Source: Absidia repens (lineage: Eukaryota; Mucoromycota; Mucoromycetes; Mucorales; Cunninghamellaceae). From it: DNA of 64,000 nucleotides. The notes below the pieces were generated by a model that worked only from the letters and a program-made list of their open reading frames with translations, was not told the DNA's origin and made no database searches. The translations under genes and the position numbers were made by a program. Below are positions 10,300 to 21,208 of the stretch, one piece after another (the first letter of the stretch is position 1; the number at the start of each line of letters is the position of its first letter). The stretch spans positions 1-64,000 of the forward strand of contig MCGE01000043.1 in the NCBI GenBank assembly GCA_002105175.1, read 5' to 3'.

Positions 10300-10531
10300 A
10301 GGGTGTAATACTGTAGCCTTTGGGCCCTCTTTGCCTTTCTTTCCTCAGATTTCTCTGCTTTTTCTTCTTTCTTCATATCACCCCATTCCCCTCATTCTTA
10401 CTTTTTAAGCCCCTTTGTTTATATCTACAGTATCATATAGTATACATCATAACGTACAGTAACCTACTAAAAAAACGCCGCCACCTGTACGCCCCCAGAC
10501 TTGTGCAAACCATTATTCTTTTTCGTTAACT

Positions 10532-11900
10532 ATGACTTTATCAACAACTCAAAAGGCTGAAGTGCTCGTATACCATAAACTTGGGTGGAATGCTTCTAAA
10601 ATCGCGAAGGAATTTCAGGTTCATCGCACTACGATTTCCAGGCTAATCGAGAAGGTTAAGGAAACAGGAAGCCACGAACGCCGAAAAAAGCTTACAGAAC
10701 GCGACACTCGACAACTAAAGAGACTTGTGCGCGAAGATCGGCGTGGCAACCTTAAGGATTACCAGAAGCTAATGACAGTCAAAGTGCATCAGTCGACATT
10801 ACGTAGGTATCTGCGCGCTATGGGTATATTTTGCAGAGTGGCAAGAAAAAACCCCTTCCTTAACGACAAGCATATTGCGGCAAGGTTGAAGTTTGCCAAA
10901 GAGCACAAGGACTGACACCAAGGAACAGTGGAGGAAGGTGTTGTGGACTGACGAAGCAAGCTTCGAAAGAGGCAAAGCATACCGTCGTCCTCATTGCTAC
11001 CGAACAACCGCCGAAAGGTACCATATTACCTGCCTTGCGCCCACATTCAAAAGTAATAGGATCTCGTGATGGTCTGGGGAGGTATCACCTACGGAAAGGA
11101 AGACTGAGTTTGGTGTATTCAAGCGGAAGACACCAGATGGGGAAAAAAAAATGCCGCATCACAGCGAAGGTGTTCGTAGATCAGATTTACGAAGGTCCTT
11201 TGGAACGTTTTTTGGCCCCGACGATAATGGCATGATATTGATGGAGGACGGTGTGATGAAATACGAGACTAAATAAAGTGACTTTATTATTTTAAATAAT
11301 AATGAGGAAGAACAGGAAAACCCCAATGGGTAAAAAAACCTTTGCTTTTTAAAAAAAAAAAAAAAAGTAAAAACTGAGAATAAAAAAAAATCATAGTCCA
11401 GTAATTAGATTCTATAAAATCTAATTTCAGTACCAATAAAAAAAAATCTAAATACTAGCTGTCAGTGTTATGAAATTGAATTCCCGTTCAGGGACAAAAA
11501 TAAAAATAGATTTTATGTGTCAAATGTGGGAGCACCCACATTCATTATTTTTTTTATTTTCACTTTTTACTTCCAACACCTAATAAACACCACAGACGGT
11601 GCCCCAATTCACCGAAGCCTAGCTATAAAACGCTGACGTGAAAACAAGGGCATAGTGAAAATGGAATGGCCGGCGATGTCCCCCTGATTTAATTCCGATC
11701 GAGAATCTGTGGTACAAGTGAAAGGTCAAAATCCATCAAAAATGCGTCACCATACAGTATATGAGCATCGAACAATTCGAACAGGCGATAGTTAGGTGCT
11801 GGGACTCTATAACACCTGAAAAATTCAATGGTCTCATCGATTCCACCTGAAAGGAATTAAGGCTGTCATTGATGCAAAGGGAGTGAGCACCCGTTGGTAG
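10532..11900 (+). pseudogene. Tc1/mariner-type transposase, broken
   Basis: The first 127 codons are open: a helix-turn-helix DNA-binding region (WNASKIAKEFQVHRTTISRL) and a second paired-like HTH (HQSTLRRYLRAMGI). After a frame change near 10905 comes WTDEASF with the first catalytic Asp. After another near 11062 comes MVWGGITYG. The last catalytic block (WPA.SP then a shifted DLIPIENLW) lies near 11660-11715, beyond an inserted solo LTR (11252-11594). At least four frame changes make it dead. I could not find terminal inverted repeats by eye. Confidence 0.85.
11252..11594 (-). repeat. Solo LTR, family B, inserted in the Tc1 pseudogene
   Basis: Runs TGTGATGAAATACGAG to CCAACACC...CACCACA and is flanked by GACGG on both sides (11247-11251, 11595-11599). 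The host transposase frame resumes after it (GAPIH). Orientation is taken from the copy at 12249, where a gag frame follows. It holds a GTGGGAGCACCCAC inverted repeat near 11527. Confidence 0.85.
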
Positions 11901-12061
11901 ACGTCCTTTTTTCTTTTTACATCAATAAAAAGCTCATGAGCATATCTTTTTATATTACATGAAAATAGTTTTTATTACTTTTTTTATATCTCCATTAATC
12001 AATGATTAAACATATATAAATCAATAAAAAAATCATCTGAATTTCAAAAAAAACGTGCGTT

Positions 12062-12248
12062 TTCCGTGCAAATTACCGTACAAGGAAATTGTGTACAAAA
12101 AAATTTTCCGACAAAGCTATTTTTTTTCCCTATCAACACTTCCAACGTTGGAACAGGTGCCAATCCCAATATTCTTGCTTCCATGCCTTCTTTGATTGGA
12201 TTAAAAGAAAAGGCTAGGGAACCTCATAGCGGTCTCAAACATCACGTC
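12062..12248 (+). pseudogene. Gag fragment (family B relative)
   Basis: About 35 codons (NVGTGANPNILASMP and KEKAREPHSGL) closely match residues in the gag frame 650 bp downstream (NAGTGANLNILASMP, KEKAREPHGDL). A family B LTR then interrupts it. It is therefore a second, older copy of the same gag, cut by an LTR insertion. Confidence 0.65.
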
Positions 12249-12533
12249 TGTGGTGTTGGAAGTAAAAAGTGAAAATAAAAAAATAGTACAGTAAATGTGA
12301 GCGTTCCCACATTTGACACATAAAATCTATTTTTATTTGTACCTAAACGAAATTCCAATTTCACAACGCTGATAGCTAGTATTTAGAATCTTTTTTATTA
12401 GCACTGAAATTAGACTTTGTAGAATCTAATTACAGGACTATGATTTTTTACCCACTGGGGTTTTTTCCGGCTTCTTCCTCATTATTATATTTTATAATAA
12501 AGTTACTTTATTTAAGTCTCGTATTTCATCACA
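12249..12533 (+). repeat. LTR, family B, upstream of a gag frame
   Basis: Starts TGTGGTGTTGG and ends TTTCATCACA. It is the reverse complement of the 11252 copy, with small deletions. The ends are themselves near-inverted (TGTGGTG/CATCACA). A gag-like ORF begins 40 bp after it, so this is the likely 5' LTR of a small gag-bearing element. Confidence 0.75.
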
Positions 12534-12572
12534 TTTTTTTTACGAACACTACTATATACAAAAAAATTTTAT

Positions 12573-13572
12573 CATGTCTCAACCCTATGAAGATCAATGG
12601 ATGAGGAAACCCCGAATCTAGATTGCTCGAAGCCAAGCAACAGCTGGAATCAATGAGGTTGGACGCGGTGCTTGTCCGTGGCTTGCATCGTGAGTCGGTC
12701 AAGAACAATCAAAGCAAAGTTGAACAGCTGGAATTGTTAGGCCAAACTTCAGAAGCATGGAAGGTACATGACATGTATAAGGAAATCGTACACAACGAAT
12801 TTTTCCCTGTCAGTGTCCCTAATGCTGGAACAGGTGCTAATTTAAACATTCTTGCTTCCATGCCTTGTCTGGTTGGATTCAAAGAAAAGGCCAGGGAACC
12901 TCATGGTGATCTCTATCATCACGTCAAGCCATTTGTGCAACCTATGGAGGGTTATTTCACTTCTTTGTCTTTGAACATTGATGCTGAATATCCCAAGTAT
13001 ATGGATTTGACCCTGGGTAATGCATTCATGCATTATGTGTATCGAAAGTTGGAGAAGACCAGTAGCAAGTCTGCCGGTTGGAACCAAGTGAAGAAATGGC
13101 TGGTAGAATTTACTGATACGCCTAAGCAAAAGGTGAAAGATATCAATGAATTGTTCAAACTGACTCCTGGTGCTGGTGAAACCATTGAAGACTTCTCCAG
13201 AAAGTTATTTGAAATGGGTAACCATATGGAATTGCAAGCAATTTCATTGCAGGAACTCCTGTTTATGACCACCATCTCCCGCATGCCTATTATTTGGCAA
13301 GACAAGATTCTGCAGTTGGTGTTTGCTTCCAAGGAACCCATTATGAAAAAAAAAATTGGGCCGATTTCTGCACCTTCCTTGCAAGTGTGGATGTTGAAGC
13401 TGTGACCCCCCATGCAGGTCATTTCAAAAGAAATTTGGAAGCTTCGGCTGAATTGATGAAAAGTCAGCATGCGGTGGAACACCAACATTGTGATAAAAGG
13501 GTTAGCACCTCACCTGTTAGAATGGTCAAGCTTCTTTCCTGGTCATCAACGTGTATGTCCAAAAGGGAATAA
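12573..13572 (+). pseudogene. Gag-like ORF of an LTR element (family B)
   Basis: It opens with MSQPYEDQWMRKPRI and stops after 15 codons. A shifted frame then runs from about 12623 to 13405 (260 codons). That part has the helical retrotransposon-Gag signature (SAGWNQVKKWLVEF, INELFKLTPGAGETIEDFS, ISRMPIIWQDKILQL). The frame is lost near an A9 run at 13346, and a remnant continues (VTPHAGHFKRNLEASAEL) to 13572. No protease or RT is nearby. This is either a gag-only non-autonomous element or a truncated one. Confidence 0.7.
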
Positions 13573-14362
13573 ATCATTGGACTGTGATTAGAATGATTGA
13601 ATGATTATTGGTGTACTGACAGTTAGTGCCTGATTTACATCAATATTACACTTTATTTTATTTAATTGCTACATTTATATGCAAAATACAACGTGCAGAA
13701 TTCATGAAAAATACCGATATCTGATGTTTGAAATTTTTTGTGTTGATATTAGAATTAGGTAGAAGAAGAGAAAAAAAAGTGGGGCGCAACATGAAGCGTT
13801 TAAGGATTGGGGGCCTGCGAGTGGGCAACAGGCATTTGAACTTCTATACACTCGATGAAGGTCTGGAACTCAAACCAATCCGGCAACATGTAGGCCCATG
13901 CCTATAATTTTTGAACTTAAAATATGAACACCCCTAAAAAATAAACGGACTTTTAATTTTCTAGGCTTTTTTTTTCGTCATCATGAGACTTTTGTTTTTT
14001 TGGTAATGTTGCAAAGTGGTTTTTTGTTAAATAAACTAGGAATATAAAAATGAAAAATAAGATGAGAATGTTCATGACCTTTACTGTATTTTATATAAAT
14101 CAAGCATCCTTTTGTAGTAATGTTGTTATGATATATAATCAATAATACAGCTACTGTATTACTGCGGTTTGATATAATGGATGGGTTTATTTTTCAAAGA
14201 CATGAAATAGTGAAGTCAGATGAAGACACTCATGCATGATCTGAGCCCTTATATTGTAGCACTGGATTTGAATATTTTTTTTTATTTCACTTGTATTGTG
14301 CCTGATTCACACCAATGTCACACTCATTTTATTTTATTGCTACATTTATATGAAATTACAAC
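13573..14362. other. Degenerate LTR-element DNA, no intact gene
   Basis: The phrase GTGCCTGATTTACATCAATATTACACT (in two halves, 13624-13650) recurs at about 14296, so the stretch is internal DNA of related elements. The part at 14040-14180 matches 24680-24805 (family F here, with AAGATGAGAATGTT and ATAAATCAAGCATC). No reading frame is recognisable. Confidence 0.5.
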
Positions 14363-14670
14363 AGCGGTGTTTATGAGGTGTTGAAGTAAAAAGTGAAATC
14401 AAAAATAGTAAATGTGGGCATTCCCACATTTGATAACAAATCTTTCTTAAATTTGTACCTGAAAGGAATTCCAATTTCACAACACTGATAGATAGTATTT
14501 AAAAAAAAAATTATTGGTAGAACCTAGTTACAGAACCATGACTTCTTATTCTCAGTTTTACTTTTTTTTTAAGAGCAGGATTTTTTACCCACTGGGTTTT
14601 TTCCAGCTTCTTCCCTATTATTATTTTTATATAATGAAGTTCCTTTATTTCAGTATCGTATTTTCCTACA
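14363..14670 (+). repeat. LTR, family B, diverged copy
   Basis: Shares GGTGTTGAAGTAAAAAGTG, the TGTGGGCATTCCCACA inverted repeat, and CCCACTGGGTTTTTTCC with the other B copies. Its end is eroded (GTATTTTCCTACA). No target duplication seen. Confidence 0.7.
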
Positions 14671-14717
14671 TCCTTGAATAAATAAAATATAAAAAATTTA
14701 TTACAAAAAAAAAAAAG

Positions 14718-15265
14718 GTGCTGTCAGATTTAATGTTGACGCTCATAGCTCCTATTGCCCTCCAAGTTTATAACTCAGCACTTACTGGCAATGGTTTCCC
14801 TTCTTCTTCGCAAGATATCACAATGCGTCTCTTACCAAAAAAAGGAGACATCGGTATGCTCAAAAATTGGAGGCCCATATCTTTAATCAACTGTGACGCA
14901 ATAATCTTTACTCGTCGCATCAATGCTCGCTTGGCACCCATTGCAGGTAAAATTCTCACTCCGTATCAGACAGGCTTCATGCCAAAAAGGTATATTGCAG
15001 ACAATTTTTTTATGTTACGCACAATCATGCAACTTGCTCCCTATTCCGCTCCTTCAGCAATTGGCTTACTTCTGGATCAAGAAAAAGCATATGATCGCAT
15101 ACATGCTTCCTACCTGGCACAAACTCTGAAATCATTTGGTATCCCCTCTTCGTTCACTGATATGCTAATCAGTCTCTTCTTTTCCAACCGGGTACAGGTA
15201 AATATTAACGGTCATCTTACTAACCCTATCACACAGTTACGTGGTCTCCGTCAAGGTGATCCTAT
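14718..15265 (+). pseudogene. LINE reverse transcriptase, N-terminal half
   Basis: L1-type RT blocks appear in order: MRLLPKKGD, NWRPISLINCD, LTPYQTGFMPKRYIADN, LLLDQEKAYDRI (catalytic Asp) and LRGLRQGDPI. The frame is open for about 180 codons, then leaves homology exactly at GLRQGDPI, where repeat E begins. The matching YADD block is found 420 bp downstream. Confidence 0.85.
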
Positions 15266-15682
15266 CATACAAACACTATATTCAACAAATAGTCTCATAG
15301 TATTTTATTTTTTACTTTTATAATCAACGTCAATATTAAATAAAGATAACAAAGAATATCACTTATTTTCTTACGTCTTTATTTTTTATCATACAAACAC
15401 TATATTCATATACCTTAGTTCATGCATATGCGATCATTCCATAATACGTAATTCAACCCCCGAATCACTCACTACACAAATTCCTATCATATTCATCACC
15501 CTATTTTTACATGCCCACATACCATCAAATCAGTATAAATAAGACAATACATTTAAATAGAAATAAAGAATTATCCAAAAGTTTCACAATACTTGATAAC
15601 AAGTCCTATTCCATTCAATAATACAACAGAAGGAATGTGGTTGGAAGTAAAACCTCCCCTATTCCACAATGGCAAACCTCTA
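15266..15682. repeat. Repeat E inserted in the LINE RT
   Basis: Contains ATACAAACACTATATTCA twice (about 15269 and 15391) and CAATATTAAATAAAGATAA. The same block recurs at about 24515-24640. It splits LRGLRQGDPI from YADD. The ends cannot be fixed by eye. Confidence 0.55.
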
Positions 15683-15930
15683 CTAAAGTCTTAGCGTACA
15701 GTATGCCGACGACATCTGTCTCTTCCTAAACCAACCCTCAGAACTCACCACAATCCGTAACCTCCTAGAAATATACACCGAAGCCTCCAACGCTCGACTT
15801 AACATCGAAAAAACACAGGCCTTTTCTTTGACTGGCTCTCGGCTCCCCGCCTGGCAACACATCTCCCAGTGGTACGATAAGACTTCTCCTACTTATCTCA
15901 CATGCCGACTACACATTTCAAAAAAAAACA
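15683..15930 (+). pseudogene. LINE reverse transcriptase, YADD part
   Basis: LSVQYADDICLFLNQPSE carries the catalytic YADD. It continues as IRNLLEIYTEASNARLNIEKT, the usual L1 sequence after YADD. Same strand and order as the RT half at 14718-15265, so this is one LINE cut by an insertion. Homology fades near 15930. Confidence 0.8.
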
Positions 15931-15963
15931 AACAACAACAACAACATTATCTTGAATTAACAA

Positions 15964-16317
15964 TGCAACAAGAACAACAACAGATGCTCACTCCCCCACT
16001 GTCCCCCATCGCCCTTGTTCAGGACAATGTACCTATAGTTGAACCCATGGAACTTGATGAGGCCTTTGACTTAACAAACCAATGGAATACCACAATATTA
16101 CAACGCATGGCACATTCTAATATTATGGCCAATCAAGCTTTGGATCAATATGCAGATAGTCTTTTCCTGGAAAAACAGGCGAAATGTTGGCGATCCTAGG
16201 TCTTAAAGCAACAGCTGATCCCAAACCTACAGTAATTCAATTGGCCCACACAACATTTAACCCGAGACCTGATGCCAATGCGTACGAAGTTATGTTACGA
16301 CAGCTGGATCAAGGTTA
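15964..16317 (+). pseudogene. Unrecognised broken ORF in the transposon nest
   Basis: Starts MQQEQQQMLTPPLSPIALV and reads 78 codons. A one-base change near 16185 moves the plausible reading (MLAILGLKATADPKP) to another frame, up to the MITE at 16318. Acidic, Pro/Gln-rich. It could be the start of another element's gag. I do not recognise it. Confidence 0.35.
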
Positions 16318-16943
16318 AAATAGACACTCCATAGTAATTAGAAATCCAAATCAGTAGACGGAGAATGGGTTTATCCGGCCGAGAGTGGTACCAATCGACG
16401 CGCAATTGTTTATAGTATGTTGCACATAAGTTTAAGATTCATCGGCCGACATTTTTCGTAAATCGAAAAATGGCTTTATATATCTAACTTTATACATAGT
16501 TTAGATACAGTGACGTACGTTACACCAATCGAAAGTGCTTGTAAAAATACATATTCTGATGTAGTTTCAAAGTTATTGCAGTTGAATTAACAAATTTATG
16601 ACTTTATTTCTAGAAAATGAGAAAATGACAATTCAGGTTTTCATTATTTTTTTTTACTAATTTCAGCTTTATTGGAAAATTAAAGTTGTCGGAACGGGTA
16701 CCAAATTTTAGGAACAAACGTCCGTGCGCAGATCGACACAAGGAACACAAATAGATCGTCATCAGGCTCTGCAATCGTCATTTAAGCCATTTTTCGATTT
16801 ACGAAAAATGTCGGCCGATGAATCTTAAACTTATGTGTAACATACTTTAAACAATTGCGCGTCGATCGGTACCACTCTCGGCCGGATAAACCCATTCTCC
16901 GTCTACTAATTTGGATTTCTAATTACTATGGAGTGTCTATTTT
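16318..16943. mobile_element. MITE-like element with ~160-bp terminal inverted repeats
   Basis: The left arm at 16318-16476 and the right arm at 16784-16943 are reverse complements with about four mismatches (for example AAATAGACACTCC, GAGAATGGGTTTATCCGGCC and CATTTTTCGTAAATCGAAAAATG). The middle 300 bp has no coding capacity. Long inverted repeats without a gene fit a non-autonomous DNA transposon. The target duplication is not clear. A small inner hairpin, CATTTTTCG...CGAAAAATG, sits in each arm. Confidence 0.8.
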
Positions 16944-17134
16944 GACTTTCAACCCCTTTTTCTTCAACAATTTCAAAATCTTTAGTTTTTTATCAAGTTT
17001 TCTCAATATTAACAAATAAAACTTAGTACAAAGGTTTTTACACCACCAAGTTATCTACCGTTTCTATTGGATCATAGAAACCTCCTTTTATTTTTGGCTA
17101 CAAGTCCTCTTTTTTATTTTTTACTGTGTGTTAT
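16944..17134. other. AT-rich spacer, nothing recognised
   Basis: Poly-T rich, with no open frame of interest. It lies between the MITE-like element and a family G LTR. Confidence 0.4.
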
Positions 17135-17560
17135 TGTCGCATCATGAAAAATGATGGCATAAAAATAAAACCTGTTCCTGAAGAAATTGAAATTCCGATT
17201 AGGAACACTGCATGATAAAAATAAATAATCACGCAACATTGTGATGGAAGAAAAGAAAACGATGATTCACTTCATGAAATCATTAGGTCCCATAAAATAG
17301 AAGAAAAGAAAATAAAATACCCTTGCAATAACATCAATCATATCATCATACACCTGACATCAGACCATCATATGATTATGATAAAAAAAAATAAGAACAA
17401 TAAACCCATGTAATATCTATTTCCAATGAAACATAAGATATAGTATATAAAGAGTGACATTTTTATTAATAAAAACCATATACAAGAATCTCACTTAATT
17501 TACCTGTCTTATTTCTACTTTTATTTTTTTATTTTTTTCTTTATACACGCTTATTTTTAT
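17135..17560 (+). repeat. LTR-like repeat, family G, plus copy
   Basis: Starts TGTCGCATCATGAAAAATG. It shares about 400 bp with the inverted copy at 24806-25243, including GAAGAAATTGAAATTCCGATT, TCATATGATTATGAT, the TATA-like TAGTATATAAAGAG and CAAGAATCTCACTTAA. Its right end is eroded. Another 3' end fragment is at 22919-22989. Confidence 0.65.
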
Positions 17561-17860
17561 TGAACCAACTAAGGTCAATACTTTTTATTTTTATTTTATT
17601 TTACACTTCCAAGTTTATTTTTTATAAAATTTCTCTACAGTTGGAGTTTATCTACAAAAGTTCTGGTGCTCACTACTCTCAAATCTATTTTTGTCCGATT
17701 CAGGAACAAGATACTTCAACTTCCGCCCAAGGAACAAATTCATTTTCAAGCTCTAAACAAGCAAAAGCTATATTAAAGGATAACTCAAGACATCCTATCC
17801 AACCCAAAAAAATATAAAAACCTACAAAAACACTACTCTGTTACAAGCTTCTTACCCAAA
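17561..17860. other. No gene recognised
   Basis: An 85-codon frame (17560-17817) is T/A-biased and ends in low-complexity Ser/Gln/Lys sequence. It may be a remnant of the internal region of the family G element. No family match recognised. Confidence 0.35.
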
Positions 17861-18300
17861 TTGGCCGTAACATATTTTTTCTCCCTAATTTGGTGCCCAC
17901 CCCTTTTTGCTCCTTCTGTCCCGCCACGCACGCCGACCTCTTCCATATGGCCATCGCCTGCCCTTCCATCCTCGAAATGGGAATCTATCTGGGAGTATCA
18001 TTTTATTTACACCCCCTTTCACCACCAATGGTCTGTGACTCGCCTTGACCTGCCTCCGTTTTCCCTCATACCCCCCTATAACACCACTCCACATCAGTGG
18101 AATCCTGTTCTCAGCACCACCTTCCTCCACATCTGACGCGCACACTGGGCACACCACTTTGACGCTGTTCCCGTCCGTCCCTCCATCATCATCCAAGCCA
18201 TCAATGCCGCCCTCGTTACCAGTCCCATGCTCCCCATCACATCTCTAGATTCCATATGACTCACTAGCAGGTAGTTCCTTAAAAAAAACGAATCCCTCCT
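17861..18300 (+). pseudogene. LINE ORF2 C-terminal remnant
   Basis: A frame near 17885-17960 reads a Cys/His cluster (CSFCPATHADLFHMAIACPS) like the C-terminal zinc motif that closes many LINE ORF2 proteins. It lies on the same strand downstream of the YADD fragment. Frames shift repeatedly. Placing it in the same LINE is inference. Confidence 0.45.
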
Positions 18301-18316
18301 TCTGTCAGTCCCCTAC

Positions 18317-19003
18317 TGTCAAGAATTGATACAAGACAAGACAAGGAGTGAGTACGGCTTCTACACGACAGATAATAACAGAAGATCTTACCTAGGGTTA
18401 GTGTAGATCAGAAGGGAATAACGATGATGTTGAAATCAATGGCGAAAACAACAGAGACGGAGAAAGAGTTGTCCGAGAATTGAGCAAAGGGATTGGAATG
18501 GGTTGACCGATGAGTGAATAAGTAACAAGATAAAAACAAGGACAAGAGGGATATTTATTATAAAATAAAAATGATAAGAAAACAAGATCGGAGATGGAAT
18601 AATAAATATTCAGGAGTAAGACAGGATAACAGATAAGGGACTAAAACTAAAAGGGGAAAATGGGGCTATTTATAATAATCTGAGAATGTTCTGGGCATGC
18701 CAAGAGATAAGAGAAGGAAATTGGCAAGGACAAGGACATTGGCAAGGACAAGGAAATTGGCAAGGACAAGGACAAGGAAATTGGCAAAGACAAGGACAAG
18801 GAAATTGGCAAAGACAAGGACAAGGAAATTGGCAAAAGGGCGAGACCAGATGAGACAAGAGGAGAGAGGGTGGGACAATGGTTGCACATGGCGGAGGGAG
18901 TAACATTATAAGGAGCGGAGAATGTATACTTCATAAGACGGAAATAGTATCAATAAAGGAAAGGAATGTATATTTTTATTATTTGTTGGGCAAGTTCATG
19001 ACA
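18317..19003 (+). repeat. Solo LTR, family H, 687 bp, with target duplication
   Basis: Starts TGTCAAGAATTG and ends GTTCATGACA. It is flanked by CCTAC on both sides (18312-18316 and 19004-19008). It contains a minisatellite, a TATTTATAATAATC stretch and an AATAAAGG signal near 18953. No second copy in the window. Confidence 0.85.
18712..18842. repeat. Minisatellite inside the family H LTR
   Basis: Units of 18-24 bp built on GGCAAGGACAAGGAAATT with an optional extra GGACAA; about six units. The Lys/Arg/Thr or Leu/Pro/Ser-rich frames on both strands are translations of the repeat. Confidence 0.85.
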
Positions 19004-19228
19004 CCTACATAGATATTAGTGTTTTCCAAATTCTTCTCTACCCCACGAACTCTCTCTCACCATTTAGCCATCCTTTTCCTTTTAAGTTATTCCACACATC
19101 ATAGCAATCCCATCCATCATATATATACATACATATAGACTTTCTTCTTTAACCACGGCCACCGCTCTTTTGACGTGATCACCGGTCTTTATTTTGATTT
19201 TAATAAACGACATACTACAAAAAAAAAG

Positions 19229-19400
19229 TTGGAAGTAAAATAAAATAGTTAACTATATACTATATATAAAAAATGAGGCAGTAAACTATGATCATTATAT
19301 ATAAAAATTAAGTGGTAAAATAATTAAGTAGTAAACTATGATCATTATATATAAAAATTAAATAGTAAAATATGAGTAGCAAAATATGATCATTACATCA
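19229..19400. repeat. AT-rich tandem repeat (family I relative)
   Basis: GTAAACTATGATCATTATATA with ATAAAAATTAA occurs twice, 51 bp apart (near 19286 and 19337). The stretch is bounded by GTTGGAAGTAAAATAAAATAG and GAGTAGCAAAATATGATCAT, which also occur inverted near 25993-26060. Confidence 0.6.
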
Positions 19401-19469
19401 TCACTACAATCCTCATTATTCAACCTTGGACCTGTAGAATAGCACACATTAGACATTAGAATACCTCAT

Positions 19470-20287
19470 TCTTCATGCATGAATAAAACCTTTTTTATTG
19501 AACCATCGCTAAACTTAAGTCACTAAACTAAAGGGGGGGAATGAAGGGATCTCGGGAGAAGTTGAGGGATCTTGATGTCGTGAAAAACAGAGTTAGTTCC
19601 TTTTCCAAAAACAAAAAAACCTCTGCTTCTCCCCCAAAAAAAAACAACCGCCCAAAAAAAGTCTGGTTTCTTTGAGCCAAAATCAAAAAGCCTGAAGAAG
19701 GAATGATGTATAAAAAAGGGATCTCTACGAAGGAACACTGAGAGGTATTTCTAATAAGGATCTCTAAGAGGGATCTGCAAACTTTTAATGAAGTTTAAAC
19801 ACACATCATTGAAGTAAAGACAGGTTTTAATGGACCAAAGACAAAAACTTTTATTGAAGCAGAGACATATTTTATTGAAGAAAAGAGACATACTAAGCTA
19901 ATCAAGACATTGCCCAAGATCCTAGAATCAAAATGAAAGCGTTTCCCCATGCATCTTGTAATGCCTTTTCTGAAATCCTTCTAAACTAGTCCTAATAGAA
20001 AGCCAAGGCCACCAGGTCCACAACGAGCCAAAAACAGTGAAGAAAAAATAATTTTGCGTTAAAAAAAAAAAGGAAAGAAAGAGAAAGAGAGAGAGAGAAA
20101 ATGGGGGATGCCGCTTCAAAAATAATTCAGGCTGAGCGGGCTTTGATTTTCAATCCTGTCACAAAAAAATCTGGAGGGCCGTCAACAAACAAAAACAAAG
20201 TCAGCAAAGCCTACAGCCATAATAACAAGCCCCTACTGTATGCTTCAGTATTGCTTACAACATTAGAGCATGTAGAAGCATTTACCG
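19470..20287 (-). repeat. Dispersed repeat family D, inverted copy
   Basis: Reverse complement of the 1020-3060 copies: GGGATCTCTAAGAGGGATC, GCTAATCAAGACATTGCCC, GTTTCCCCATGCATCTTG, GGTCCACAACGAGCC, and a GCATGTAGAAGCATTTA tail. It is cut at 20288 by a family C LTR. The poly-A and GA runs near 20060-20100 are part of it. Confidence 0.65.
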
Positions 20288-20633
20288 TGTCGTATTTGTC
20301 ATTTGTCATCATCCACACATATCAGATACGCTGTTATCCATCACGACCCAACAATTGTACCTTGTCACTCTCAGGCATAACCTCACACTGGCTATGTTTC
20401 ACTTGGTTTACAATCAATATCAAAGATTAATCATCCATCTATTCCACATTACACTATTTTATTCCCTCATCTCGAACTCTACCAATAATCCATTATCATC
20501 ATAAAAATTATTATTCCAACATCCGCTTCCCATACTTTTACTATAAAAACCCACTGTCATTTTATTTAATAAAAACCATATCTGTTATATTACTTACATA
20601 CTTGATTGACTTTACCATACTCAAATTATTATA
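20288..20633 (+). repeat. Solo LTR, family C
   Basis: TGTCGTATTTGTCATTTGTC start, CTATAAAAACCC and AATAAAAACC signals, and an end eroded to AAATTATTATA. Inserted in family D DNA. No exact target duplication seen. Confidence 0.75.
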
Positions 20634-21160
20634 ATTTTATATTTCTAATCGTAATAATCTACTGTAAATCTAAATCCTATTGTCGGGATCCATTTGTCTA
20701 ATTGTATAAATACTAAATCTATTTTCATAAAGAAAAACGGGGCTTTTCTTTCAGTCATTTTTTCCTGGTCCCCAGAACATTATCCTATTGTGAGAATCAA
20801 AACTGGATTATATGTTTTTGGTACAATCCAGGTCACACGAAAGCAAGCGACCTCTCCGACCAATGATATGGCTCCATTCTCCGTCCAATAATATGGCTCC
20901 TTTCCCCACCTTCCCCTTCACCCACACAAATGTCAAAAGCGGATAGTGAATCAACATGACTTTATTTTATTTTTATTTTATTGTATTTTAAATTTCTAAT
21001 CGTAATAATCTACTGTAAATCTAATCTAAATCCTATTGTCGGGATCCATTTATCTAATTGTATAAATACTAAGTCTATTTTTCATAAATAAAAACCGTGC
21101 CTTTCTTTCAGTCATTTTTCCTTGTCCCCAAAAATTTATCCTATCATTTCTGGTGAGACT
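20634..21160 (+). repeat. Direct repeat pair upstream of a gag remnant
   Basis: About 140 bp occurs twice (from near 20645 and from near 20998), sharing AATCTACTGTAAATCTAA, ATTGTCGGGATCCATTT, the TATA-like GTATAAATACTAA and TTTCTTTCAGTCATTTTT. The second copy ends just before TGGTGAGACTACCAGGGG (from 21151). That has the TGG start of a tRNA-primed binding site and precedes gag at 21209. It may be the duplicated 5' LTR of that element. Confidence 0.45.
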
Positions 21161-21208
21161 ACCAGGGGTTACTTCATCCTTTTTTTTTGACATTACCTTC
21201 ACTTACCC

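Noticed and set aside
13790..13920. GC-richer island that might encode an RNase H or integrase scrap
   Set aside because: One frame reads WGPASGQQAFELL-like sequence, reminiscent of RNase H linkers, but it is too short and broken to call.
18647..18934. Overlapping Leu/Ser/Pro and Cys/Pro frames
   Set aside because: All three minus frames and one plus frame stay open because of the minisatellite in the family H LTR.
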